A stretch of DNA of 46,264 bases from Streptomyces sp. SM10 (GTDB lineage Bacteria > Actinomycetota > Actinomycetes > Streptomycetales > Streptomycetaceae). Shown in pieces: positions 9,893 through 20,218 of this stretch. The position numbers and the translations under genes are program-made. The notes under the pieces were generated by a model, which worked only from the letters and a program-made list of their open reading frames with translations, was not told where the DNA came from and did no database searches. The stretch is from the NCBI RefSeq assembly GCF_002910915.1, contig NZ_NEUF01000060.1, positions 1 through 46,264 of the forward strand. Reading direction: 5' to 3'. The number at the start of each line of letters is the position of its first letter. Within the stretch, counting starts at the first letter, position 1.

Positions 9893-10431
9893 CGGCCGCG
9901 GTCGTTCTGGGCCAGCCGCAGGAGGTGGTCGGCCAGGGCCTGGCCGCCGTTCGGGTCACGGCTGATCAGCATCAGCGTGTCGTCCCCGGCGATCGTGCCG
10001 AGGATCGCCCGGAGCTCGGCCTGGTCGATGGCCGAGGCGAGGAACTGCGCGGCGCCCGGAGGGGTACGCAGCACCACGAGGTTGGCCGAGGCCTCGGCCG
10101 AGATGAGCAGCTCGGCCGAGAGCCTGCGCATCCGCTCCTCCTTGGCCGACCCCCCGAGCGGCGCCTGCGGGGTGCGGAAACCGCCCTCGCTGGGCACCGC
10201 GTAGATGAGTTCGCCGCCGGTGTTGCGGATCTTCACCGCGCCGAGCTCGTCCAGGTCCCGGGAGAGCGTCGCCTGGGTGACGCTCAGCCCGTCGTCGGAC
10301 AGGAGCCTGGCGAGCTGGCTCTGCGAGCGCACCGGCTGGCGGTTCAGGATGTCCACGATCCTGCGGTGGCGTGCCGTGCGGGTCTGCGGCACCGACGGCC
10401 CGCCCTGGTCGGTTTCCTGCGCCTCGGTCAT
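9886..10431 (-). CDS. argR: Arginine repressor
   Basis: 181 aa. The N-terminal winged helix contains [14 protein letters not shown] and the recognition segment [15 protein letters not shown]. The C-terminal hexamerisation and arginine-binding domain has [14 protein letters not shown], the ligand-binding signature. With arginine bound it represses the biosynthetic genes by binding ARG boxes, two sets of which are visible here (8161-8194 and 14863-14901). It is the last gene of argCJBDR, 25 bp after argD, so it is autoregulated through the operon promoter. A Gln/Pro-rich 15-residue N-terminal extension is normal for Streptomyces. Confidence 0.97.
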   Translation of the reverse strand: MTEAQETDQGGPSVPQTRTARHRRIVDILNRQPVRSQSQLARLLSDDGLSVTQATLSRDLDELGAVKIRNTGGELIYAVPSEGGFRTPQAPLGGSAKEERMRRLSAELLISAEASANLVVLRTPPGAAQFLASAIDQAELRAILGTIAGDDTLMLISRDPNGGQALADHLLRLAQNDRGRQ

Positions 10432-10456
10432 CGTCGTCGCCTCATTCTCCGGATCG

Positions 10457-11653
10457 TCACTCCCCGGATCGTCCGTCCCCGTAAGCCGCGTCGAGAGCTC
10501 CCGGCAGAATCCGCAGGAACGCGTCCACCTCGGCGTCGCCGATGATCAGCGGCGGCATCAGCCGTACGACGTCGGGGGCGGGCGCGTTCACCAGGAGTCC
10601 GGCTCCCTGGGCCGCCTGCTGCACCTTCGGTGCGAGGGGCCCGGTGAGCACGATACCCAGCAGCAGTCCGGAGCCGCGGACGTGGGAGACCAGCGGGTGC
10701 CCGAGGCCCTCGACGCCTTCCCTGATCCGCTCGCCGAGCCGCTTGACGTTGTCCAGGGCGCCGTCGGCGGCGAGCGTGTCCAGCACGGCGAGACCGGCGG
10801 CACAGGCGACGGGGTTGCCTCCGAACGTCGTGCCGTGCTGACCGGGCTTCAGCAGGTCGGCGGCTTCGCCGAAGGCGACCGTGGCGCCGATCGGCAGTCC
10901 GCCGCCCAGCCCCTTGGCGAGGGTGACCAGGTCGGGCTCTACGCCCTGGTGGGCCTGGTACTCGAACCAGTGGCCGCAGCGGCCGATCCCGGTCTGCACC
11001 TCGTCCAGGACGAGCAGCGTCCCGGTGGCCCGCGTGATCTCCCGGGCCGCCTCCAGATAGCCCCTGGGCGGTACGACCACACCGATCTCGCCCTGCACCG
11101 GCTCGATGATGAGCAGCGCGGTCTCCGTCGTCACCGCGGCCCGGAGCGCCTCGATGTCGCCGTACGGCACGTGCGTGACGTCGCCGGGCAGCGGCAGGAA
11201 GGGGGTGCGCTTGGCCTGCTGCCCGGTCAGCGCGAGGCTGCCCATGGTCCGGCCGTGGAAGCCGCCGTCCGTGGCGACCATGTGCGTACGCCCCGTCAGC
11301 CGGCCGATCTTGATGGCGGCCTCGTTGGCCTCGGCACCGGAGTTGCAGAAGAAGACCCTGCCCGGCCGGCCGAAGAGCTGGAGCAGCCGTTCGGCGAGCT
11401 CGATGGGGGGCTCGGCGGTGTAGAGGTTGGAGACGTGGCCCAGCGAGGCGATCTGTGTGGAGACGGCCTCGACCACGGCGGGGTGGGCGTGGCCGAGCGC
11501 GTTGACCGCGATGCCGCCGACGAAGTCGAGGTACTCGGCCCCCTCGGCGTCCCAGACCCGGGCGCCGGCGCCACGCACCAGGGGCAGTTGCGGGGTGCCG
11601 TAGTTGTCCATCAGCGCACCCTGCCAGCGCTGTGCGAACTCCGCGTTGCTCAT
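10457..11653 (-). CDS. argD: Acetylornithine aminotransferase
   Basis: 398 aa. PLP-dependent class-III aminotransferase forming N-acetylornithine from N-acetylglutamate semialdehyde and glutamate. The PLP lysine is Lys247 in [13 protein letters not shown], the cofactor aspartate is in [12 protein letters not shown], and [15 protein letters not shown] is the phosphate-binding block. Start ATG at 11653 overlaps the argB stop by 4 bp, so translation is coupled. Confidence 0.97.
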   Translation of the reverse strand: MSNAEFAQRWQGALMDNYGTPQLPLVRGAGARVWDAEGAEYLDFVGGIAVNALGHAHPAVVEAVSTQIASLGHVSNLYTAEPPIELAERLLQLFGRPGRVFFCNSGAEANEAAIKIGRLTGRTHMVATDGGFHGRTMGSLALTGQQAKRTPFLPLPGDVTHVPYGDIEALRAAVTTETALLIIEPVQGEIGVVVPPRGYLEAAREITRATGTLLVLDEVQTGIGRCGHWFEYQAHQGVEPDLVTLAKGLGGGLPIGATVAFGEAADLLKPGQHGTTFGGNPVACAAGLAVLDTLAADGALDNVKRLGERIREGVEGLGHPLVSHVRGSGLLLGIVLTGPLAPKVQQAAQGAGLLVNAPAPDVVRLMPPLIIGDAEVDAFLRILPGALDAAYGDGRSGE

Positions 11654-12576
11654 GACTTCCCCTCTGCGCCGGTCCGTGCGGCGGGCGTCGCGTCCGGCAC
11701 GACCATGGTGCCGATTCCCTCGTCGGTGAAGATCTCCAGCAGGATCGAGTGCTGGACCCGGCCGTCGATGACACGGGCGGTCTCGACGCCGTTGCGTACG
11801 GCGTGGAGGCAGCCCTGCATCTTGGGCACCATGCCGCTGGAGAGGTCGGGCAGGAGTTTCTCCAGCTCGGAGGCGGTGAGGCGGCTGATGACGTCGTCGC
11901 TGTTCGGCCAGTCCTCGTAGAGGCCCTCGACGTCGGTGAGGACCATCAGGGTCTCGGCGTCCAGCGCGGCGGCGAGCGCGGCGGCGGCCGTGTCGGCGTT
12001 GACGTTGTAGACGTGGTTGTCCTCGGCGGAGCGGGCGATGGAGGAGACGACCGGGATCCGGCCGTCGTCCAGCAGCGCCTGGATGGCCCCGGTGTCTATG
12101 GCGGTGATCTCGCCGACCCTGCCGATGTCGACGGCCTCGCCGTCGATCACCGGGCGGTGCTGCGTGGCGGTGATGGTGTGGGCGTCCTCGCCGGTCATGC
12201 CGACGGCGAGCGGGCCGTGCTCGTTGAGCAGCCCGACGAGCTCGCGCTGGACCTGTCCGGCCAGCACCATGCGTACGACGTCCATGGCCTCGGGCGTGGT
12301 GACGCGCAGTCCGGCCTTGAATTCGCTGACCAGGCCCTGCTTGTCGAGCTGGGCGCTGATCTGCGGGCCTCCACCGTGCACGACGACGGGCTTGAGCCCG
12401 GCGTGCCGCAGGAAGACGACGTCCTGGGCGAAGGCGGCCTTCAGCTCCTCGTCGATCATGGCGTTGCCGCCGAACTTGATGACGACGGTCTTGCCGTGGT
12501 GCCGGGTGAGCCAGGGCAGGGCCTCGATGAGGATCTGTGCCTTGGGCAGCGCGGTGTGCTTCCTCGCGGCGCTCAT
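11650..12576 (-). CDS. argB: Acetylglutamate kinase
   Basis: 308 aa. Phosphorylates N-acetylglutamate with ATP, second step of the cyclic arginine pathway and usually the point of arginine feedback. [12 protein letters not shown] near residue 32 and [11 protein letters not shown] near residue 65 are the two glycine-rich ATP and substrate loops of the amino-acid kinase fold. The N-terminal helix that precedes the first strand ([10 protein letters not shown]) is the part used by arginine-sensitive hexameric enzymes, so feedback inhibition is plausible. It overlaps argJ and argD by 4 bp on either side. Confidence 0.97.
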   Translation of the reverse strand: MSAARKHTALPKAQILIEALPWLTRHHGKTVVIKFGGNAMIDEELKAAFAQDVVFLRHAGLKPVVVHGGGPQISAQLDKQGLVSEFKAGLRVTTPEAMDVVRMVLAGQVQRELVGLLNEHGPLAVGMTGEDAHTITATQHRPVIDGEAVDIGRVGEITAIDTGAIQALLDDGRIPVVSSIARSAEDNHVYNVNADTAAAALAAALDAETLMVLTDVEGLYEDWPNSDDVISRLTASELEKLLPDLSSGMVPKMQGCLHAVRNGVETARVIDGRVQHSILLEIFTDEGIGTMVVPDATPAARTGAEGKS

Positions 12577-13727
12577 GAGCTGTACGCGCTGTTCTCGTGG
12601 ACGTACTCGGCGGTCAGGTCGTTGGCCCAGATCACGGCCGATTCGTCACCGGCGGAGAGGTCGGCGGTGATCCTCACCTCCCGGTAGCGCATGTCGACCA
12701 GGTCGCGGTCCTCGCCGACGCTGCCGTTCTTGCACACCCAGACGTCGTTGATGGCGACGTTCAGCCGGTCGGGCTCGAAGGCTGCCTGCGTGGTCCCGAT
12801 CGCGGAGAGGACACGGCCCCAGTTGGGGTCCTCGCCGTGGATGGCGCACTTGAGGAGGTTGTTGCGGGCGATGCACCGCCCGACCTCGACGGCGTCGTCC
12901 TCGGTCGCCGCGTTGACCACCTCGATCCGGATGTCCTTGGAGGCGCCTTCGGCGTCGCCGATGAGCTGCCGGGCGAGAGCGGCGCAGACACTCTGCACGG
13001 CCTGGCCGAACTCGGTCTGCGCGGGGGTGATCCCGCTCGCCCCCGAGGCGAGCAGCAGCACGGTGTCGTTGGTCGACATGCAGCCGTCGGAGTCGACCCG
13101 GTCGAAGGTGGTGCGGGTGGCGGCGCGCAGCGCGGCGTCGAGCGCGGGCGCTTCGACGTCGGCATCGGTGGTGAGGACGACCAGCATGGTGGCGAGGCCG
13201 GGGGCGAGCATGCCCGCGCCCTTGGCCATGCCGCCGACGGTCCAGCCCTCGCCGCCCGCGACGGCGGTCTTGTGGACGGTGTCCGTGGTCTTGATCGCGA
13301 GGGCGGCCCTCTCGCCGCCGTGCTCGCTCAGGGCCTGTGCGGCCTTCTCGACGCCGGGCAGGAGCTTGTCCATGGGAAGGAGCAGGCCGATCAGTCCGGT
13401 CGAGGCGACCGCGATCTCGCCCGCGCTGTGCCCGTCCAGGACCTCGGCCGCCTTCTCGGCGGTGGCGTGGGTGTCCTGGAAGCCCTGGGGGCCCGTACAG
13501 GCGTTGGCTCCACCGGAGTTGAGGACGACGGCGGTCACCTCACCGCCCCTGAGCACCTGTTCCGACCAGAGGACGGGCGCGGCCTTGACGCGGTTGGAGG
13601 TGAAGACGCCCGCGGCGGCGCGGCGGGGCCCGTTGTTGACCACGAGGGCCAGGTCGGGGTTACCGCTCTCCTTGATCCCGGCGGCGATGCCCGCCGCCGT
13701 GAACCCCTTGGCTGCCGTGACGCTCAC
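12573..13727 (-). CDS. argJ: Bifunctional ornithine acetyltransferase / N-acetylglutamate synthase
   Basis: 384 aa. It recycles the acetyl group from N-acetylornithine to glutamate. The family is made as a precursor that cuts itself before a threonine. The site [14 protein letters not shown] puts that nucleophile at Thr180, so mature alpha and beta chains of about 179 and 205 residues are expected. The GTG start at 13727 gives the usual N-terminus [11 protein letters not shown], with an AGGAGATGCAG ribosome site. It follows argC after an 88-bp gap in which nothing was recognised. Whether it also uses acetyl-CoA (true bifunctionality) cannot be read from sequence. Confidence 0.95.
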   Translation of the reverse strand: MSVTAAKGFTAAGIAAGIKESGNPDLALVVNNGPRRAAAGVFTSNRVKAAPVLWSEQVLRGGEVTAVVLNSGGANACTGPQGFQDTHATAEKAAEVLDGHSAGEIAVASTGLIGLLLPMDKLLPGVEKAAQALSEHGGERAALAIKTTDTVHKTAVAGGEGWTVGGMAKGAGMLAPGLATMLVVLTTDADVEAPALDAALRAATRTTFDRVDSDGCMSTNDTVLLLASGASGITPAQTEFGQAVQSVCAALARQLIGDAEGASKDIRIEVVNAATEDDAVEVGRCIARNNLLKCAIHGEDPNWGRVLSAIGTTQAAFEPDRLNVAINDVWVCKNGSVGEDRDLVDMRYREVRITADLSAGDESAVIWANDLTAEYVHENSAYSS

Positions 13728-13815
13728 TGCATCTCCTCGTTCGCTTCTCCGCCCACGCAGCGCGGTGGCGCGGCTTCCGTCGTCCCCCACAGCCCGGAGG
13801 CTGCGTGTGCGTCGC

Positions 13816-14892
<1,077 letters not shown>

Positions 14893-14901
<9 letters not shown>

Positions 14902-15888
14902 GGTCGCGGACGCCCGGCGCTGATCACCGCCGGCCGGACCGGGGTGGGTCCCGGCGCGGAAGGTGCGGCGGTAGGCGTCCGGCGGTACGCCGACCGTCCG
15001 GTGGAAGTGCCGTCGCAGGGTCGTCGCGGTGCCCATGCCGGTGGCCGCCGCGATGGCGTCGACGGTGTCGTCGGTGCTCTCCAGCAATTCCTGGGCGTGG
15101 CGGATCCGCTGCGCGTGCAGCCATTGGAGCGGGGTGGTGCCGGTGACCGCCCTGAAGTGCCGGCCGAGATGGCGGGAACTCATCCGTGCCCGGCGGGCCA
15201 GATCCGCCACGGTGAGCGGGTGGTCCAGGCGCTCGATCGCCCAGGGCAGGAGTTCGGCGAGGGGGTGACTGCCAGGGGCGGGGACCGGCGTGGTCACGAA
15301 CTGGGCCTGGCCGCCGCCCCTGTGAGGCGGCACGACCAGGCGGCGGGCGAGCGTGTTGGCGATCGTCGCACCGTGGTCGAGGCGGACGAGGTGCAGGCAC
15401 AGGTCCATGGCGGCGGCCTTGCCGGCCGAGGTGAGCACACGGCCGTCGTCCACGTAGAGGACATCGGCGTCGACCTCCACCCGGGGATACCTCTCCGCCA
15501 GCTCCCGGGCGTGCGCCCAGTGGGTGGTGGCGCGCCTGCCGTCCAGGAGACCGGCGGCGGCGAGCACGAAGGCCCCCGTGCAGAGGGAGGCCACGCGCGC
15601 GCCCGCCTCGTGGGCGGCGCGGACCGCGCCCACCAGCGCGGCCGGCGGTTCACGCTCGAGATCGGCCCAGCCGGGAACGATCACGGAGTCGGCGTGCGCG
15701 AGGTGGTCGAGTCCGTGGTCGGGCTCCAGCGCGAAGCGGCCCACGCGCACGGCGCCCAGGGCGCAGAGCGAGAGGTCGTACCAGGGCTCCGACATGCCGA
15801 CCGGAGGGCTCCCCCCGAAGACCTCGCAGGCGAGGGACAGCTCGAAATGCAGCATGCCGTCGGTGAGGGCGAGCGCGACAGTGGCCAT
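14893..15888 (-). CDS. GlxA-type transcriptional regulator (DJ-1/PfpI domain plus AraC helix-turn-helix)
   Basis: 331 aa. Residues 1-190 form a DJ-1/PfpI-like (class I glutamine amidotransferase) domain, with VASLCTGAFVLAAAGLLDGRR at the nucleophile elbow (SLCTGAF). Residues 215-315 form a double AraC helix-turn-helix, with TVADLARRARMSSRHLGRHF and the conserved second motif VDAIAAATGMGTATTLRRHF. This two-domain plan is that of GlxA and related regulators. The start at 15888 (MATVAL) begins right at the first beta strand; a second in-frame Met at about 15924 is possible. It is divergent from the saccharopine-dehydrogenase-like gene with 70 bp between, so it probably controls that gene. It ends inside the argC promoter. 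Confidence 0.87.
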
Positions 15889-15958
15889 GTCCGGAATTGT
15901 ACGTGGCGTGTCGTTCCGGACCATGGCGCGGGCTGCCACCCCTCGTGAAAATGTGTTC

Positions 15959-17029
15959 ATGACACAGCGCAGCGGATCATCCGCGCCCAGGGAAGAAGAC
16001 CCCACGAGCACCGGCCGGGCGGTGGCGGTGTTCGGCGCGTACGGGCACACCGGGCGGTTCGTGGTGGCGGAGCTGGCCGAGCGGGGGTTCGTCCCGGTCC
16101 TCTCGGGCCGCGACGCCGACCAGCTGAAGACGATGGCGTACGGAACCGGGTGGGAGGCCCGCCCGGCGTCGGTCGACGACCCGGCCGCGCTCGACCGCGC
16201 CCTGGCCGGTGCCGCGGCCGTGATCAACTGCGCGGGGCCCTTCGCGACGACGGCCGCCCCCGTGATCGAGGCGGCCCTGCGGGCGGGGATCCCGTACCTC
16301 GACGTGGCGGCCGAGATCGAGGCCAACCTCGACACCTTCACGCACTTCGCCGACCGGGCGCGGGACGCGGGAGCGGTGGTCGTCCCGGCCATGGCGTTCT
16401 TCGGCGGGTTCGGCGACCTGCTGGCCACCGCCGCGATGGGCGACTGGACCACGGCCGACGAGGTGCACGTGGCCTACGGGCTCGACAGCTGGCACCCGAC
16501 CGCCGGGACCCGCTCGGCGGGCGCGGTATCCCGGCGGCGCAGGGGCGACCGCCGCGTCGTCTTCACCGGCGGGCGCCTCCGGCACCGCAGCGACGCCCCG
16601 CCGAGCCTGGAGTGGCGTTTCCCCGACCCCATGGGCGCGCGGGCGGTCATCGGGGAGTTCACGATGGCCGACGTGGTGACCGTGCCCAGCCATCTGACCG
16701 TCCCCGAGGTCCGCACCTACATGACCGTCGAGGCGGCCCGGGACATCGCGGCGCCGGAAACGCCGCAGCCGACGGCGGTCGACGACCGGGGCAGGTCCGA
16801 CCAGACCTTCCTCGTCGACGTCGTCGTGCGGTCGGGTGGCGCCGAGCGGCGCGCCACCGCCCGCGGCCAGGACATCTACGCCGTGACCGCGCCCCTGGTG
16901 GTGGAAGCGCTCGACCGCGTTCTCACGGGCCGGACCCACGCGGCGGGCGTCGTCTCCGCGGGGGAGATCTTCGACGCACCCGGCTTCCTGCGCGCGCTGT
17001 CCCCTCACATCACCGTGAAGCTCCCGTAG
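15959..17029 (+). CDS. Saccharopine dehydrogenase-like NAD(P)-binding oxidoreductase
   Basis: 356 aa. N-terminal Rossmann fold with VFGAYGHTGRFVVAELAERG (the GxxGxxG loop), then SGRD at the end of strand 2, and INCAGPF followed by AALRAGIPYLDVAAE, all typical of trans-acting enoyl reductase / saccharopine dehydrogenase-like proteins. The substrate is unknown. MTQR at 15959 is taken as start although its ribosome site is weak; an in-frame ATG about 36 bp upstream is an alternative. It is divergent from the GlxA-type regulator. Confidence 0.75.
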   Translation: MTQRSGSSAPREEDPTSTGRAVAVFGAYGHTGRFVVAELAERGFVPVLSGRDADQLKTMAYGTGWEARPASVDDPAALDRALAGAAAVINCAGPFATTAAPVIEAALRAGIPYLDVAAEIEANLDTFTHFADRARDAGAVVVPAMAFFGGFGDLLATAAMGDWTTADEVHVAYGLDSWHPTAGTRSAGAVSRRRRGDRRVVFTGGRLRHRSDAPPSLEWRFPDPMGARAVIGEFTMADVVTVPSHLTVPEVRTYMTVEAARDIAAPETPQPTAVDDRGRSDQTFLVDVVVRSGGAERRATARGQDIYAVTAPLVVEALDRVLTGRTHAAGVVSAGEIFDAPGFLRALSPHITVKLP

Positions 17030-17191
17030 CCGACGGACGCCCTGCCCACCCGCCAGGGACCACGAGCGGGCGGACCGCCGGACCGGGGCGGACACGTCCG
17101 GCGCGTGGTGAGGCGCGCGGGGCGATTCTTCGCTTACATGGCGGACAGGGCACGGCGCGTGCGCGGACACGCAGAGCGAGAGCGAGCGGCC

Positions 17192-17824
17192 ATGAGCGAG
17201 ATCGTCGACGAGATCGGCCAGGTGGACCGCGAGGTCGGCACGCGCCGGGTGGGGCAGGACGAGGCCGGCAGCGTGCTGCTGCGGCGCACCTTCGACTCGG
17301 ACACCGCCGATGTCTGGGGGGCGGTGACCTCCCCGGAACGGATCGCCCGGTGGTTCCTCCCGGTGACCGGGGAGTTCCAGGTCGGCGGGAACTACCAGCT
17401 GGAGGGGAACGCCGACGGCGAGATCATCGAGTGCGTGGCCCCGGAGCGGCTGCGGGTCTCCTGGCGGTTCGGCCCCGACCCCGGCTTCAGCGAGGTCGAG
17501 GTGCGGCTGACGGCGAAGGAGGGCGGGCGGACCCTGTTCGAGCTGGAACACGTCTCCGTCCTCCCGGAGGAGTTCCGGAGCCAGTACGGGCCGGGCGCGG
17601 TCGGGGTCGGCTGGGACCTGGCGCTGCTGGGGCTCGGATGGCACCTGGCGGACGGCGGACTCAGCCCCGATGACGCCCTGGAATGGCAGACCTCTCCCGA
17701 GGCGAAAGCCTTCGTGGCCCGCTCCGGCGAGGAATGGGGCCGTGCCTTCGCCGCCTCCGGCGCGGACCCCGAGACCGTGACCGCGACGACGGTGGCGACG
17801 GTGGCCTTCTACACGGGGGAGTGA
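17192..17824 (+). CDS. SRPBCC / AHSA1-like START-fold protein
   Basis: 210 aa. After a 30-residue lead the sequence follows the activator-of-Hsp90 homologue (AHSA1) pattern: FDSDTADVWGAVTSPERIARWFLPVTGEF, a Gly-rich GGNYQLEGNADGEIIE, then LRVSWRF and the alternation of beta strands ending TLFELEHVSV. These proteins have a helix-grip fold that binds hydrophobic ligands. The role of this one is not known. MSEI at 17192 is preferred over starts 29 codons upstream because of the AGCGAGCG-rich lead and because the domain begins soon after. Confidence 0.75.
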   Translation: MSEIVDEIGQVDREVGTRRVGQDEAGSVLLRRTFDSDTADVWGAVTSPERIARWFLPVTGEFQVGGNYQLEGNADGEIIECVAPERLRVSWRFGPDPGFSEVEVRLTAKEGGRTLFELEHVSVLPEEFRSQYGPGAVGVGWDLALLGLGWHLADGGLSPDDALEWQTSPEAKAFVARSGEEWGRAFAASGADPETVTATTVATVAFYTGE

Positions 17825-17856
17825 GCGGCCCCCGTGGACCCGTCCGCCCCGTGAGG

Positions 17857-18258
17857 TCAGTCCCGGTCGGCCTGCTCGGCCGCCCGGGCGGCGTCGCGCT
17901 CCTTGATGCGCACCGCTTCCTTGCGGACCTCGGCCTGGGTGGCGCGCTCCTTCTGCAGCCACTCGGGTCCCTCCTGCTTGAGGGCGTCGATCTGCTCGGT
18001 GGTGAGGGGCTCCGTGACACCGCCGCGCGCGAGACCGGCGATGGAGACGCCGAGCTTCGAGGCGACGACCGGCCGGGGGTGCGGGCCGTTGCGGCGCAGC
18101 TCCTGCAGCCACTGGGGCGGGTCGGACTGCAGCGCGTTCAGCTCGGCGCGCGAGACGACGCCCTCCTGGAACTCGGCGGGGGTGGCTTCGAGGTACACAC
18201 CCAGCTTCTTCGCCGCGGTGGCGGGCTTCATTGTCTGGGTGGTCTGGTGCGACGTCAT
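17857..18258 (-). CDS. DUF5997 family protein
   Basis: 133 aa. Small, charged, two similar halves: KKLGVYLEATP followed by DPPQWLQELRRNGPHP, then SKLGVSIAGLARGG followed by EGPEWLQKERATQAEVRKEA. The alternation is consistent with the actinobacterial DUF5997 family, which I recall being encoded beside LysR-substrate-domain proteins, as here. The C-terminal 30 residues are strongly charged and probably helical. It is divergent from that gene with 58 bp between, so a shared promoter region is likely. Function unknown. Confidence 0.75.
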   Translation of the reverse strand: MTSHQTTQTMKPATAAKKLGVYLEATPAEFQEGVVSRAELNALQSDPPQWLQELRRNGPHPRPVVASKLGVSIAGLARGGVTEPLTTEQIDALKQEGPEWLQKERATQAEVRKEAVRIKERDAARAAEQADRD

Positions 18259-18316
18259 GGTGTCCAGGGTATCGAGCGTGTGCGGCGTCCGAGACCACGG
18301 CCGGTAGCCTGGCGGT

Positions 18317-19102
18317 GTGACAGGCTCGGAAGTACCCCTCGCGTTCCGGCTCGCCTACGTCCCGGGCGTGACCCCGACCAAGTGGGTGCGGATCTGGAAC
18401 GAGCGGCTGCCCGGCACTCCGCTGACCCTTGTCGGCGTGCCCGCCGCCGAGGCCGCCGGTCTGCTGCGTGACGGCGGCGCCGACGCCGGCTTCGTGCGGC
18501 TGCCGGCCGACCGGACGGATCTCAGCGCGATCCCCCTCTACACGGAGACGACCGTGGTCGTCATCCCCAAGGATCACGAGGGGACGGCCGTCGAGGAGAT
18601 GGCGGTCGAGGACCTCGCCGAGGAGATCGTGCTGCATCCCCTCGACGACACCCTGGACTGGGAGCGTCCGCCCGGCAGGCCCGCGTTCGAGCGGCCCGCC
18701 ACGACGGAGGACGCCGTGGAACTGGTGGCGGCGGGCGTGGGCCTGCTCGTCGTCCCGCAGTCGCTGGCGCGCCTGTACCACCGCAAGGACCTCACCTACC
18801 GCCCGCTGACGGGCGTCCCCGAGTCACGGATCGCGCTGTCGTGGCCGGAGGAGAAGACGACCGACCTGGTGGAGGAGTTCATCGGGATCGTCCGCGGGCG
18901 GACGGTGAACAGCACCCGGGGCCGTCCCCCGACGCCGCCGCAGCCCAAGGCCAGGCGCGCCGACAGCAAGAAGGGCGGTGCGCCCCGCAAGCCCGCGGCG
19001 GGCAAGCAGTCCCGCGGCGGGGCAAGCGGTTCCGGCGGTTCCGGCGGGGCAAAGAACGCCAAGGGCGGCGCCAAGCGCGGAAAGCCCCGCCGCCGGCCGT
19101 AG
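18317..19102 (+). CDS. LysR substrate-binding-domain protein without a DNA-binding domain
   Basis: 261 aa. Residues 5-195 have the periplasmic-binding-like fold of LysR effector domains: FRLAYVPGVTPTKW, LLRDGGADAGFVRLP, TTVVVIPKDH and VAAGVGLLVVPQSLARL in the usual order. The N-terminal helix-turn-helix of real LysR regulators is missing, because the GTG start at 18317 is right at the first strand of the effector domain. The last 65 residues are Lys/Arg/Gly-rich and low in complexity, a possible nucleic-acid-binding tail. A partner for the DUF5997 protein is inferred from the divergent pairing only. Confidence 0.8.
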   Translation: MTGSEVPLAFRLAYVPGVTPTKWVRIWNERLPGTPLTLVGVPAAEAAGLLRDGGADAGFVRLPADRTDLSAIPLYTETTVVVIPKDHEGTAVEEMAVEDLAEEIVLHPLDDTLDWERPPGRPAFERPATTEDAVELVAAGVGLLVVPQSLARLYHRKDLTYRPLTGVPESRIALSWPEEKTTDLVEEFIGIVRGRTVNSTRGRPPTPPQPKARRADSKKGGAPRKPAAGKQSRGGASGSGGSGGAKNAKGGAKRGKPRRRP

Positions 19103-19186
19103 CGGGCTGTCGGCGGGGGCGACCCCCCGCACCCCCTACCTCTAGTACTTCCGAGCTACGTGCCAGGTCCCCTCCTGGGCAGGACG

Positions 19187-19203
19187 CCGACCCCACGGGT
19201 CGG
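19187..19203 (+). terminator. Hairpin after the LysR-domain gene
   Basis: CCGACCC, a 3-nt loop and GGGTCGG, about 85 bp after the stop at 19102. Confidence 0.45.
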
Positions 19204-19210
19204 CCCATAA

Positions 19211-19250
19211 CTTCGGTACCGGATTCAACGAGCACCCTCCGGTACGGAAG
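19211..19250 (+). promoter_or_regulatory. Leader inverted repeat covering the ribosome site
   Basis: CTTCGGTACCGGA (19211-19223) pairs with TCCGGTACGGAAG (19238-19250) at 12 of 13 positions. The right arm runs into the GGAAGGA ribosome site of the ATG at 19259, so in RNA the hairpin could mask translation. As DNA it could be a dyad operator instead. Confidence 0.5.
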
Positions 19251-19258
19251 GACTTCCC

Positions 19259-20218
19259 ATGGCGTCCCGCCCATCGAGCAGCCGCGCGCGGCGCGCCCTG
19301 CTCGCCGCCCTCGTCACCGCGTCCGTGGCACTCCCGGTCTCCGGAGCGGCCGGGCCCTCCGTCGTTCCCGCGCCCGCTCCCGCGCGCCTCGCGCCGCTGG
19401 ACACGGCGCAGCCCCCGGTGCTGGATGCCAGGTACGCCGCCGCCCGGCACGAGACCCGGGCGGCGCGGGACATGGCCGCCCGCCACGGCGACCGGAGAAG
19501 GGCCGCCACGCTCACGGGCATGGCGGGCCCCCGGCGCACCTTCCTGATGTTCGACGGGCGCGACGGCGGCCGCGGCGTGGAGGTCTTCGGGGACCTCTCA
19601 CGGGCCGGACGGATCGCCCTGCTGGTACCGGGTGCGGGCGTCGACCTCGACCACTACGGCCGCTTACGGCGCGGCGCCGAGGCACTCCGGGGCGAACTGG
19701 GCCCCGGGTCCGCCGTCGTCGCCTGGCTCGGCTACCGGACGCCGTCCATGCTGAGCCCCGCCTCCTTCACGGCCGGCAGGGCCGACGAGGCGGCTCCCGC
19801 TCTGCGGGCCTTCGTGCGGGAGGTGCGCGGGGCCAGACCCTCCGCCCACGTCTCCCTGCTCTGCCACTCCTACGGTTCCGTGGTCTGCGCCCGGGCGGCT
19901 TCCGGGCTCGATGTGTCGGACATCGTGCTGTACGGCAGTCCCGGCACCGGTGCGGACAGGGCCGCCGACCTGCGCACCCCGGCGACGGTGTGGGCGGGCC
20001 GGGGCGGGGACGACTGGATCGGCCGGGTCCCGCACACCGTCCTCACTCTGCCCTTCGGCGCCGTCGGGTTCGGGACGGATCCGGTCTCGCCCGAGTTCGG
20101 CGCGGAGGCCTTCGACGCGGGCGACGCCGCGCACAGCGACTACCTGCGACCGGGGAGCGCCGCACTGCGCGCCATCGCCGCGATCGCCGCGGGGACGGCG
20201 GGGTCCCGCCATGCGTGA
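19259..20218 (+). CDS. Exported alpha/beta hydrolase (DUF1023-like), with a TTA codon
   Basis: 319 aa. A basic N-terminus then a hydrophobic signal ending PVSGAAG suggests export. The core is an alpha/beta hydrolase: strand LLVPGAGVDLDHYGR, and the nucleophile elbow LLCHSYGSVV near residue 205, followed by IVLYGSPGTGAD. DUF1023-type hydrolases have this layout. Leucine 136 is encoded by TTA (19664-19666), so translation should need the bldA tRNA. It heads a tight unit: the next gene starts 8 bp before its stop. The substrate is not known. Confidence 0.8.
   Translation: MASRPSSSRARRALLAALVTASVALPVSGAAGPSVVPAPAPARLAPLDTAQPPVLDARYAAARHETRAARDMAARHGDRRRAATLTGMAGPRRTFLMFDGRDGGRGVEVFGDLSRAGRIALLVPGAGVDLDHYGRLRRGAEALRGELGPGSAVVAWLGYRTPSMLSPASFTAGRADEAAPALRAFVREVRGARPSAHVSLLCHSYGSVVCARAASGLDVSDIVLYGSPGTGADRAADLRTPATVWAGRGGDDWIGRVPHTVLTLPFGAVGFGTDPVSPEFGAEAFDAGDAAHSDYLRPGSAALRAIAAIAAGTAGSRHA

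Noticed and set aside
15977..18781. Minus-strand frame of 934 codons
   Set aside because: Antisense to the saccharopine-dehydrogenase-like and SRPBCC genes, and repetitive Arg/Gly/Asp translation with no recognisable motif.
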